Below are positions 22,854-33,456 of a DNA stretch of 64,000 nucleotides, in pieces (positions within the stretch are counted from its first letter, which is position 1; the number at the start of each line of letters is the position of its first letter). The stretch spans positions 186,001-250,000 of the forward strand of contig BCIM01000006.1 of assembly GCA_039545315.1 (NCBI GenBank). The letters are read 5' to 3'. The notes beneath the pieces are model-generated. The model did no database searches. It was not told the origin of the DNA and saw nothing but the letters and a program-made list of their open reading frames with translations. This stretch comes from Kondoa malvinella (taxonomy: Eukaryota > Basidiomycota > Agaricostilbomycetes > Agaricostilbales > Kondoaceae). Position numbers and translations under genes: made by a program.

Positions 22854-24994
22854 ATGAGATTGATCACAGCAAGTCTGAGATCTCGTGTATACAGCTGTGG
22901 ACTCATACTTGCTCTAGTGGAACATCAACGGGATAGGGACAATGCCCAAATACCATCCGTAAGAGCTGCTCTCGACTTCCAAACTGAAGGTCGTCTGATG
23001 TGAATCTGGCAGCTGGCTCAACTATAAGGATGATTGGGACAAGATTCTTGAGCAGCTTGGTGCAGATATTACTTGCGTTCAAGGTAAGACGTTCACCTGC
23101 TTTCCGCTCGACACAACAGCTGATCGACGTAATTTGAACTCACAGAAACCAAGATCGTCAAGCCCAAGATCACTAAAGCTATGGCTTGCTTGAATCGCCA
23201 TGAAGGTTTCTTTTCTTCCAACAGGCGTATCCCAGCCAAGGTAATTGCAGCGTTACATGCTCTGTCTGTTTGTCTCATATCATGTCTAGGGCTATTCTGG
23301 TACTGGCATCTACACGAGACACGCAACGTGCATGCCAGTCAAAGCTGAAGAAGGCATTTCTGGCGTCTTGCAAGCGAATGACCGACCTATGATTCCAGTC
23401 AAAGATCGGATTGGCGGCTATCCCTCTTCTTCAGCTATTGACGATCTCGATCTCTCGCAACAAGAACTAGCAGACTTGGACACTGAAGGTCGAACTACAG
23501 TAGTCGACATGGGTCTTTTCGTCTTGATCAATGTCTATTGCCCGAATCAGACCAACGAAGAAAGGCTCATGTTCAAGATGGCTTTTAGTCAAGTCCTTGA
23601 AATGCGTATTCGAGCACTTATTGCTGCAGATCGAGAAGTTATCCTGGTTGGCGATATCAATGTAGTCGCTACCGAACTCGACCATTGTGATCCATCGCAT
23701 TCGGGAGGTCCGGATGGTTATATGGACACCTTACCTCGCAAATGGTTTCAGCGTCTCATTGGTCCAGGTGGTCCGCTGACCGATGTCACTCGACGCTTTC
23801 ATCCTGATCGGACTGGCATGTTCACTTGTTGGGAGACGAGAATCAATGCTCGCGAAGGCAATTATGGCACCAGGCTCGATTATATTTGCGTAACGCCTGC
23901 ACTTTTGCCTTGGATCAAAGGTAGCGACATCATGAACACTGTCAAGGGCTCAGATCACTGTCCTGTCTATGTGGATTTCTTTGATCAGCGCACTTTGGAT
24001 GATGGTACGACAGTCGATCTTTGGCCCCTGATCAATCCGCCCAACCGCTCTCGAGATGAAACGCCTGAAGCTCCGACCTTTTCAGCCCGCAATTATCAGG
24101 AATTCAAGGTTCGCAACTTGTCTTCGATGTGGAGCAAACAACCCAAACCATCTCCTTCTCCGTCACCTGCTTTGCCAGCACCCATTCTGCAAAGTCCAGC
24201 CAGCAGTCCGGAAGACGAACTCTCAGTTGACGCCGCTTTGGCCAAACTGCACACTGTTCCGGTCGAAGCAGAATCTGGTTCCCAGCTCAGACCTTCTTCA
24301 TACATCCCCGAAGCTTCGTCGTCAAAGCTTCCAGCACCGAAGTCCGAACCGCGACCGCCTTTACAACCCTCTTCGCAGAAATCAAGCAGCAAATCTGTAT
24401 CTACTACCAAGACGTCCAGTAAAGCAAAAGGCAAAAGTCCATCAGTCGAGCAGTCCTCTATCTCGAGCTTCTTTGCACCTCCGCCCAAGCCTGAAAAGAA
24501 GAAGAAGAAGAAAAAGCGTAAAGCAAGTGATGAAGAGCAAGAGGTATCAACAGCGAAAAAGGTCAAATCGCAAGAAGTGGTAGACATTTCAGGTGATGAT
24601 GAGTTGCCAACGAGTTCAGGCGTGAGGGCAAGTCAGGAAGATAGGCTCGATGAAGCAGATGCTGTTGCGGTGGTCAATAGTGCGGAGGCTTGGTCTGCCA
24701 TCTTCAAGAAGACGGAAGCGCCCTTGTGCTTTCACAACGAGCCTTGCAAAGAATGGTTGACGAACAAGCCTGGTCCGAATAAAGGTCGCAAGTTTTGGCT
24801 GTGCCAAAGACCAGTTGGTGAGGGTAGGTTTTTTTCCGCAGCCAGACGAATTTTCAGCACCTAATAGGTATATAGGCCATAGAAGCAAGAACAAACAACT
24901 AACACCACATCGCTGTGACTTTTTCAAGTTTTCTACGGACGTCGCTCGACCGTATGTAGTGTCTGACGACGCAAAGGCAAGGAGGACTAAATGA
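22854..24994 (+). CDS. APN2: AP endonuclease, APN2/Exonuclease III family, with PIP box and GRF zinc finger
   Basis: Cuts DNA at abasic sites and trims blocked 3' ends in base excision repair, in the nucleus. Six exons: 22854-22868, 22918-22958, 23013-23083, 23146-23240, 23290-24823, 24876-24994; 624 residues in frame. Catalytic-domain motifs: MRLITWNINGIGT, ITCVQETKI (metal-binding Glu), GYSGTGIYT, VILVGDINVV, GTRLDYICVT and GSDHCPVYVDF. A disordered linker follows, then QSSISSFF (24451-24474), a PCNA-binding PIP box, then a Lys-rich tract. The C-terminal GRF zinc finger is split by the last intron (CFHNEPCKEW, then FWLCQRP, then HRCDFFKF). The first intron, 22869-22917, starts with GCAAGT rather than GT. 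Confidence 0.93.
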
Positions 24995-25110
24995 GGCAGG
25001 CATTCACTTTGTACATTATGCACCATTATCATCATCACTTTGATCATTCTACGATTGTTTTGCCAGCAAAGCCTTTACAGTGTCCGGATTGGGAGTCCAT
25101 CTTATCCCAT

Positions 25111-26452
25111 CTATCGCAGTTGGTCTTGATGGAAGAGGCCATTCCCAGATGGAAGAGCCCTGGTGTACATTAGCTTGGTTCCTATGGTGTATGCCGTGCT
25201 TACCAGTGCCATTCGTATATTACGAGCTGGAGCTAAGTCGAACAGGCGGATATCCAGCGGGACGGCAATATCGACAGTTGATCCGTCGGGCTGTGTTAAG
25301 CGATAATGCCTAGTCGGATCCCATACGACTGCATCATCGAGACGAGCAGCTGATCGGCGTTTATAGCTGCTGTATTTGCGCATTCGCCTGTTCCAAACAT
25401 CAGTTTCTGAGTAATGATAAGGTCTGGACAGCGTACTCGATTTCGACCTGCACTAGGCCACGGCGCAGATTGGCAATTGATATTGCAATCATTGCGATTG
25501 CTACCAATGCGACCATGCCGGCAAAGACAGCAATGGACAAAGGCAAAAAGCGAGGACGAGACAGCCAAGACCATGTAGGAAGCAAAGGACTGGCTGGTGC
25601 TTCATAGTGCCCGTAGCAGCGGTGGAGAGCCATGACGTAGCGATAGACAGGACCGAGTGCCCAACTTCGCTTGCGATCCCACCATGTTTCGTGCCTAAGA
25701 CGGTCAGCTGGGAAGCTTTGCAGCGTGTCTTCTTGCTTACAGCCAGGCAGAGTTCCATACTCCAGCAGTAACGGAGTCGATGTCCTGGTTGAGTAGCGGT
25801 ACAAGGTGATATAGCCCGTGAAACACTAGGGGAGGAACCTTTCGAACGAAAGACAGATGTTTAGAGACACAAACAAGCGAAAATTAGTCCAGCGTACAGC
25901 CGATATGAAGAGAAGAAAGTGCTTGAAGCCCGCTCCTGATCGCAAAGAGATGCACTGATCAAACCCTACAAGCAGAATTCAGGCTTGATCAAGTAGTAGC
26001 GACAAAGGCCGAACAGACGCAACAATGATCCCAAGCGAGGCAGCACACATCGTGATTGCGGCAATGTCGAGCTCTTCCTGATCCATCAGAAAAGGTCGAC
26101 TAGATGCATTCGACGAAATAGACTACCTCGCAGGCTTCCAAGCTCCCTTACATTTGCCCTCGTAGCACCTCGTGACCTGCCCATTGTGCTTGTTGATCTC
26201 CAGAGGATGTTGAAAGCCTTCTGGCGGATCAAATAGTGGCTTTGCGAACCCAACAGGAAGGAACGTCAGAAACGCATACGTCTTGCCCATAATCCAGAAT
26301 TCGCATAAAGCAGCGCATCCCAGCAGAGCAGCGGCGAGCGTTCGGCCTTGCACGAGATGCAGATGCACGCATAGATCAACGACAAGCTTGATGCCTGCAA
26401 AATATACAGCAGCAAGAACTGTGGGTACCAGCTTGCGTAGGATGACATTCAT
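25111..26452 (-). CDS. Divergent DHHC-family S-acyltransferase (palmitoyltransferase) with a DHCC motif
   Basis: Five exons (26452-26127, 26073-26015, 25965-25898, 25825-25437, 25387-25111) sum to 372 residues in frame. Two N-terminal hydrophobic segments are followed by the cysteine-rich domain: TRCYEGKCKGAWKPARARHC, then RNHDVCCLAWDHCCVWFDQC, then a hydrophobic segment with FKHFLLFIS. The spacing matches the DHHC domain, and the splice joins restore WKPARARHC and DHCCVWFDQC exactly. The active-site tetrad is Asp-His-Cys-Cys: the catalytic last Cys is kept but the second His is Cys, and one zinc-ligand Cys appears replaced by His. Another membrane stretch (LSIAVFAGMVALVAIAMIAI) is in exon 4. 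Whether the protein is active is open. Confidence 0.75.
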
Positions 26453-26613
26453 TTCTACGCGAGCATTCTTCAGTCGTCTTCGTCGTGTAAGTTGACGACT
26501 TTTTCAGAACTGAAGAAGCGGAACTAGTCAACGACTCAAGATCGACAGCCAAATATTATTAGCGATACAAGTACAGGTTACAATATTATAGAGTGTCCAT
26601 AAGTCAATCCCCA

Positions 26614-28013
26614 TTACAACATGGCCAGGAAGACACCGCCAACAATAGCTGCCATTGACAATTCGACCTTGATGCTACTCGAATCCGGTGCGAGTGTGGG
26701 TGTCGCAGAGGCCGGTACGATGACGACGACATCGGCTCCAGTCTCCGTCGCAACTCGGGTCGATGTGCGAACAGGAACTTCTTCTGTTTGATCGGGCTGC
26801 GCGGTCACAGTGATTGTAGACGTCGACACCGGGGTGGACGTTTCGGAGCTTGAAGACATTGTCGTCGAGCTCTCCTCCGCTGCTGAGGAGCTGGATTCGG
26901 AACTTGAGCTTGATTCTGCACTTGAGCTTGAACTTTCGGCAGCGGAAGACGAAGCGCTGTGAGTAGGCCATCTCGATCGGCTCGGTAGCCTGCCTATCAA
27001 AATCAACGACTCACGAGCTACTGCTCTCTTCAGCGCTTGAGCTACTTTCTGCCGCACTCAAGCTACTGCTCTCTTCAGCGCTCGAGCTACTTTCTGCCGC
27101 ACTCGAGCTACTTCTGTCCTGTCATTAGCTCACTTAAGAAGAATCTATTGACTCCACTCACGAAGCAGAACCAGACGAGGCAGAGCTACTGCTCGACTCT
27201 GATGCAGATCTGGCAAACAAGTCGTTCAGTTTGGTATATCTATCCAAACACTCGAGAACGTACGATGCGCTACTACTGGAGGTAATCTCGCTCGAGCTGG
27301 AAGCACCACTCGTTTCCGGTACTGATGACGAGCCGCCCGTCGGAACTGGAACAGCACCAATTCCGTCGCTAGCTGATGCCGAAGCTGAAGATGGACTTTC
27401 TGATACTGCTGAGGATTCGGAAGGTGATGCACTCATGCTGGCCATGCTAGCTTCACTCGCAAGACTAGCACTTTCGAATACTACAGATCTATGAGTGAAG
27501 AGCGAGAAGGTGATACTTTACACTGACCTGACGACAGTTGAGCAGAGGCGAAAGCAGACAAGCTAGGGTCGCTTGAAGGTGCCACAGAGTTGACCTCCAC
27601 GCCTCTGTATATCACATTAGATGGGAATCTCCTTGCTTGCATATCCGACTCACGCAGCTGCGCACAAAGATCCGAGAGCCGCTTGACCTTCCGTCACTTC
27701 ATCCTCCGACTCGCAATTATCCTCCAAGCATGTAGTGTATGCCGACAAGAATGTGTCGCTCTTCAGAGTACTTTAGCGATTGGACACAAGTCAAGTAGAG
27801 ATGATTTGGACGAACCCCACAATTGCATGACAGAGACAAAGGATCGCATTCTGTCGTCTCTGCTGCATTTTGGAACTCGATATTGATGCACAGAGGTACA
27901 CAGGCAGGCACATCCGCAGGCAATTGACGCTGGACGAGCGAAACTCCAGGCAGTGCAGACGCAGATTGTGCAAGCAGCACCAGTGTAAGCGAGAGGTATA
28001 TGGTTTGGATCAT
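26614..28013 (-). CDS. CFEM-domain, GPI-anchored cell-surface protein
   Basis: Start at 28013 encodes a signal peptide (MIQTIYLSLTLVLLAQSASA) followed by a CFEM domain: VPACVPLCI, then ECDPLSLSCNCG, and after an intron FLSAYTTCLEDNCESEDE and ALGSLCA. These supply the spaced Cys of the fungal CFEM fold, used for heme or surface functions in other species. The middle is Ser-rich and split by several introns, with a 45-nt tandem repeat at 27016-27105. The C-terminus has a polar stretch, a likely omega site near DSSS and a hydrophobic tail (VELSMAAIVGGVFLAML), which indicates GPI anchoring. Exact exon joins in the Ser-rich middle are uncertain because the repeat permits several. Confidence 0.8.
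27016..27112 (-). repeat. 45-nt tandem repeat encoding Ser-rich sequence
   Basis: Two near-identical 45-nt units (27016-27060 and 27061-27105) plus a partial third lie inside the Ser-rich part of the CFEM/GPI gene. They differ at only a few bases. The unit length is a multiple of three, so copy-number change would keep the frame. Confidence 0.8.
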
Positions 28014-28375
28014 GGTTGTGCTTTGATGGCCGTTACTAAACTAGACCACAATGCTCTGACTTGCGCACGAGCTAGCGCCCTGATGAAAAGAGATGTAATC
28101 CACAAAAGGTCAAAGGTGGCTTGGAGCGGACAGATGACGCTTTTGGTAATTTATAGCATGCAATACGAGCTATTAGTAGCGTACAGTGCAGCTTTCAGCC
28201 TTGTGTAGTATGCTGTGTCGCCCTGACGGCTGTGCTGGACAAGCTGTCAGTCGGGTCATGGCATGATGAAAGGTAAGAGAAGCGCGCTCAAACACTTATA
28301 GAGTACTACTGCAAGGCCTGTACAGCGTTCGCAATCCCCCCAGTTCTGCGCTCATTGGACAAGGACCGCTTCCTC
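28014..28375. other. Spacer between the CFEM gene promoter side and the TEL2 3' end
   Basis: Both flanking genes are on the minus strand. This is the promoter of the CFEM gene and the TEL2 terminator. No gene or repeat seen. Confidence 0.5.
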
Positions 28376-31300
28376 TCATACGCCCAGCACTTCATCCGCT
28401 CTGAGTAACACTCCTGCAGCGAAACGAGTACTGCCTGCCTCTTGCTGCGCCTGAGGACCTTCCCATATCGATTCAGCAAAGTCCTTGACTTTCCATACCA
28501 ATTCCCTGTAATTGACTCGGAGTGTTCTCCCAGCGTCAAGCGCTACACTTGTGTTCAAGGCTGTCAACATCGTTTGCAGTTGGCCAGCCAGAACTTGCTC
28601 TTCTGACGAAACACCTCGCATGCCAAGACAGAGCTCAATACATTCAGGTACCAAGACAGCCAGGAAGTGTGCTGAATGTCTCGAGGCGTCCAACATGACT
28701 GTCAAGCACGAGTAGAAGCGAGATAGCGTGACGGAAGATAGGATGATGCCATCTGACCCGGCAGTGAAAGTTTGATGAGAGACGTCGCGTAAGTAAAGCC
28801 ACATTCGGTTGATCAGAGGCATGAGAAAGCATTCGCTGGCGACCGTTGCAAAGCGAGGGGCAGAAGCCATTGCTTGGGCTTTAGATGTGTTTGCTCGAGT
28901 GACCTTGCCGACGCTGAGCAGCTTTTCGCGTGAAGCAGCTGGTATTCGATCTGTTGTTGCGCTTCGAGTGTCGGAAATGCTGGTTTGAGCCAGGCTTGCG
29001 TTGATAGCGTCGATAGATGCTACAGGTAAGCTTCCAGTAACTTTGTCAGCCGCAACTTCTTGATCTTGAATGAGTTGTTTATGCAATTTGTCTGGTAAAG
29101 TCTTGCTAGGAAAGTTGTTTGTTTGAATGTAGTTTGAGGGCGAAGGAGAAGAGAGCCCAGCTAACTCTCTAGATGAAAGAGCTAGAGCAGCTAAGACGGC
29201 CATTCGTTGAGCAACGGAGTATTGATGTAGGAAGAATTGTTCGATGAGAGCTCTATAAAGCAAATTCAATCAACCCTCTCATCACATCATAGAGCTAAAG
29301 CGCACGGTGCGGCCTTGTCCGGACATCCAACCAGAAGGGCGACCATCGCATCCTGTTTGCGTTGATCGAATTCTGCCAGGTCAAAATTGTCTTGCAAACC
29401 CAACAAAGCAAAAGCGAGATCCACAGCGTGCTCCTCTACGGCGATAATGTCAGCCAAGGTCCCGAGCTGAGATAAGCTGCTCACCTAATTCTAGCCCCCA
29501 GCCGGTCTTCTGACGAATCAACCCTGCTGCCTCTTGCAAAGCCATACCTACTTTTTCAGCATCGTCTGTTGCTCTTAGATAGGCCGTCAAGTCTGGGATA
29601 TATACAGGAGGGGGTGCTTTCTTCTTGTTTGACGTATAAGCACTCGGGTCGTCAAGGTCAGAATCTGATTCTTCGGCCGTCGCATCTGGCATGCTGTACG
29701 GGACCAAGTCGTCGTCCGAGTCGGAGGAGAGTGTGGAAGAGTCTATGATCTGGATCTTTCGATTGGTCTGTGCTGATTTGGCCTTGCTTTTCTTCTTCTT
29801 AGTAGCTTCTGGCTTTGCCTTCTCAGGAATTGGCGCGGCACGAGATTCGTTCAACGATGTCTGGAAGCTGTCGGACCGCCCATTCTCGCCTTGAGTTGGT
29901 CTCGATATCGTCAGCTCTTCGACATTCATATCTGAATAGTCGTTCAGCAATTTGCGCAAGGCCGCGCATTCCCGCTGGAATTGTCCGTCGCCATGCCAGA
30001 TCTCGCCACCGAAATCGAGAGGCGCGACAGTCGAACCAGGAGCAAGTGATTGTTGGGAAACAATTTCGGCAGCCAGCATGCCCATCAAGCGAATTGGTAT
30101 CCGTAGACAGGACAGATGGGCCTGCACAGCATTGAGAAAAGTCGACTTGCTGGAAAGTGAGACTACGGCTGGGTGTGCTTGAGGTAGGGAAGAGGCACAA
30201 AGAAGAAAGATTGCCGTAAGGTAGGTGTGATATGGTATGGGCGAATGCTCGATCACATTGGCGTTGACCCAATTCGAGACAGTCTCTTCTAAAAGCCATT
30301 CGAGACCTATGAATGTATGAGTCGATGATCAATCGTAAGAGATCAGACGGACCTGCAGTAATACTGATATCTGGCTCCGGCCAAGCACTCCAGCACACTA
30401 CCACCCTGCTCCAACCTATCTGCCACCCTTCCTTCTGCAGAAAGCAACTCCTGATGATAAATCTCGCCATGTCTCCCTCGCTTCCCTGTTTGACTGGACC
30501 GAAAAGCTTTCGGAGCAAATTAGCGACTGTCTTGACTCGTTGCCTGGCTTCTTTCGTTTGCGAGAAAGGCTCAATGTCGAATTGCATGATAGAGTCTGAC
30601 GAAGAGATGTAGGAGCACAGACTGGAAGCAAAAGATATCAGGTCGCTTTTGGGTAGTTCTTGCATTCCCTGCTGCCATTTGATAGTTGTTTCGCTACTTT
30701 GTAACCGAGGCCAGAGACGAGGTAGCACCGCATGCCAGAAAGAGGTTCTCGATGATCCAGATAGATGGTACGTCTTTAAGAATCCTACTCTAGCGAATTT
30801 ACTGAGTACTTCTGCTGCTTGAGCTGGAACAATCGAAATAGAAGGCGTCGACAGAAGAATTTCAGAATCCTGGGCCAGACTTGACATATACGTCGTCCAT
30901 TGCAATGTGTCTGGTATAATACATTGCTTGACCCTGCTGTGTGCGTTGGCGACTTTTGCTGGTACAGCAAAGAGAGATTGGATGATATCTGTCCATGTCG
31001 AACGCTTTTTGAGACCATCTTTGCTTTCATTCAACAGACGAGAGTAGAGAGCATCGATGGAATAGTCGGTCGAGAGCGAGGAGAGCAACGCACAGCTATT
31101 AGAGAACGTTGAAGGATGCAGGTCGACTGTCTTCGTCTCGAGAGGATTGCCAGTCGGCGCGAGAACGCTTAGAATTGACTTGTAGGCTGATAGGGCTACT
31201 AAAGCTTGATGCTCTGGAGGCGCTTGACAGTTGCCAGACGGGCAGAACCACTGCTCGAAGAGTTCGCCGAAACACTTCTTGTCTCGCAGCTGTTGATGCC

Positions 31301-31535
31301 AGTCCAGATAAACCTTTTGTATCAAGATGACTTGAATGCCTGGCAGATAGCGCTCGATGAAGACCAGTCGGAACTCATCAGGCAGCTCTGTCCACGGGTT
31401 TCGCTGTAAAGTGCTGTCACGGAGTTGCACGAATTGCAAGGGCGGGAGCAGCAAGTCACACAAGGTCTCTACGCTTGGGATTCTCTCGTTCAAGGCTATC
31501 TTCAATTGTGCATTCAGACTGCGTAGGTCGTCCAT
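28376..31535 (-). CDS. TEL2: Telomere length regulation protein TEL2 (TTT complex)
   Basis: TEL2 works with TTI1 and TTI2 to mature PIK-related kinases such as ATM, ATR and TOR (family role). Four exons, 31535-30353, 30306-29485, 29435-29306 and 29252-28376, sum to 1003 residues in frame. The conserved C-terminal TEL2 domain is clear: AYLRATDDAEKVGMALQEAA, LIRQKTGWGLELEEHAVDLA, FALLGLQDNFDLAEFDQRK, and APALIEQFFLHQYSVAQRMA. The intron 29484-29436 is needed to join GLEL to EEHAVDL, and 29305-29253 to join AP to ALIEQFF. A charged Lys/Ser/Asp linker (KKKKSKAKSAQ, then SSDSDDDLV) separates the N-terminal helical repeats from the conserved domain; in other species such a linker is phosphorylated by CK2, and SDSDDD fits that. 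Confidence 0.88.
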
Positions 31536-32106
31536 CGTCAGCCTGTCTTCGAAACGTGTTTTCTGATTGGCCAGATCTGTCAGGATCCGAAGGCTATTTT
31601 ACTGCTCTGGTACCCTCCTATTCTCCATGCACAGCATCTACTCTGCATGCCTTGTCCTGCTATTCATTGACAAGCTGTCCGTGAAGCTCGAAAGCATTGC
31701 GAGCAGTCCTTCTTGCCAAAGGGTCACCTGCTGTGCTCTTTGGATGCCTTCAACTGGTGATGGAAGCTGGCATCCTGCGAACATCTTATCTCCGCTCAAC
31801 TGTTCATTCTCAGTGGACCATATTCGAAGCTGAACCTTTGCACATTATTGGCTTCCTTTGTTCGAATCGGCTTTCAAATGTCAGGCGGCCAGACAGCTTC
31901 TTCTTGACGAATGAATTGATCACAAGCTTGCTACCGGACCAAACTAATAGCGTCAAGAAGCCTCATTATCCCATTATGCTGCCATACTCCTTCTTGTTCG
32001 CCTCACGAGACTCTTCTGTCTGCCTCGTCCACAAAACCGCTCTGATTTGCTCTTTCCTATCTTGTTCTGCAAACCTCATCTCCTTCTTCACGCCTAAGAC
32101 AACATC
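31536..32106. other. Divergent promoter region between TEL2 and the repeat secreted protein
   Basis: About 570 bases between two divergently transcribed genes. Open frames on the plus strand lack domains; the last ~100 bases before 32107 are CT-rich. No gene supported. Confidence 0.5.
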
Positions 32107-33272
32107 ATGCTTTCAAAAATCATCTTTGCCTTTATCGGTCTAGCTGCTTCTACCTATGCTGCTCCTGCTTTGGGTGACGATCGTGAGTCTACTTCCTCTC
32201 TCGTTGCTCTGATTCAGCAGCTGAAGATGCCTCTTTCCACTTAAGCCGTGTCCACCTGTATGGCAAAAGCATGCGGTAAGTAATACTCCTTCAGTCCTTT
32301 TTCTTGCGCTTACACTTCCTTGCAGGTCGCCAATTGACCGAGAATGGTTGGTCAACTTTGACCAAAGGCGGACGTGTACAGAGGGCCGAGCTGGCTTCGT
32401 GCTCAGCTTACACCGACTGCGTGAGCATATCACTGTCTGGAACAATGCTCATACTGATGTTATGCTTTTCAGTTGGCTTCTGATGAATGTGGCAGCGACA
32501 TTGTTCAAGCTGATCTCGTGGAGCTCGATTTTTGTACCGCTACGGACGATGCCGCAGATGTCGCTGCGTTGGCGGCTGACGATAGCCCGGTTCTGGGTGA
32601 TGATCGTAAGCTCTTCCGCTTGTGTTCAGTCCGACCGCTAACATGGCTCCAGCTACATCTCAATGCATGGCAAAAACCTGTGGTATGCCCTAATCTCACT
32701 TCAAGTCTTTCTTTTCGCTTATTCACTTCAGGTCGTCAACTCACTGAGAACGGATGGTCCACTCTCACCAAAGGCAAAAGAGCCGCGCTGGCTGCGTGCT
32801 CTGAGTACACCAGCTGTGTACGCTCTTCTGCACCTGTCCCCATGCCTGGTCATAGCTGACGCATCTCAAAGCTCGCCGAGGACGATTGCGGCACGGACAT
32901 TAAAGAAGCCGACTTGGTCAAATTGGGCTTCTGTTCCGCCGAGGGTTCAGCTGGTGCTGATGGCGGAAGCACCATGGATGGCTTTGCGACTGCTTCAGAT
33001 GGCTTCGTCACTGTACGTACATTCTCTCTTCGGCCACTATTGCTCATATTTATGCTCAGCAATTTGTTCCCGGTGTCTCTCTTACTGGAGCGTAAGTCTG
33101 ACCGCAATTGGCAATTGACCTTTGCACACTGAATTATATGGTCTCTAGTGCCGCGGAAGCTACCGCTGCAGCACAGGAGCAAGTCGCCGGCGTAGAACCA
33201 ACCAGCTCAGCCTCTGTCCTGGCGATTCCCGGCGCTGCAGTGTTCGCCATGCTCTCCGCCATCCTGGTCTGA
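32107..33272 (+). CDS. Secreted, probably GPI-anchored protein with two copies of a cysteine-rich module
   Basis: Nine exons: 32107-32182, 32246-32275, 32326-32420, 32473-32605, 32653-32682, 32732-32817, 32872-33012, 33060-33091, 33149-33272; 248 residues in frame. Signal peptide (MLSKIIFAFIGLAASTYAAP), then module 1 (STCMAKACGRQLTENGWSTL, CSAYTDC, CGSDIVQADLVELDFC) and module 2 (SQCMAKTCGRQLTENGWSTL, CSEYTSC, CGTDIKEADLVKLGFC). Each module has six or seven Cys and is encoded by three exons with matching intron positions. A hydrophobic C-terminus (SVLAIPGAAVFAMLSAILV) suggests a GPI anchor. I do not recognise the module as a named family. Confidence 0.85.
32246..33012 (+). repeat. Internal duplication of a three-exon coding module
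   Basis: Exons of 30, 95 and 133 nt (32246-32605) correspond to exons of 30, 86 and 141 nt (32653-33012). Intron phases agree at all three positions. The first exon of each set is exactly 30 nt and encodes the CMAK-CG start; the second encodes RQLTENGWSTLTKG to the CSxYTxC motif. Confidence 0.88.
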
Positions 33273-33456
33273 AGAAGTCCAAAGTTTCCGGTTCAAGGGA
33301 TCTATGTGTATAGTATGGGTTTTACTGGCTGTCAGTTGTACTTTACCTTCGTCATTCATTTCGAACAACATGCAAAGTCATTAGGCTTCTGTAGCCATGT
33401 CAGTTATCATCCTAAGAGCGCTCGCTTTGCATTTTCAATGGAATTGATTGCAACTT

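Noticed and set aside
24096..24587. Minus-strand frame of 163 codons inside APN2
   Set aside because: Antisense shadow of the low-complexity linker; Ser/Phe-rich translation mirrors Lys/Glu codons of the real gene.
26106..26452. A separate 109-residue membrane protein
   Set aside because: Its last residues (WKPA) splice in frame to the rest of the DHHC domain, so it is exon 1 of that gene, not a stand-alone gene.
29287..29484. A separate small minus-strand gene inside TEL2
   Set aside because: It is an internal TEL2 exon; intron 29484-29436 joins it to the upstream exon and restores the conserved LEEHAVDLA segment.
31697..32143. Plus-strand 148-codon frame upstream of the repeat secreted protein
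   Set aside because: It runs through the real start codon in another frame and has no domain.
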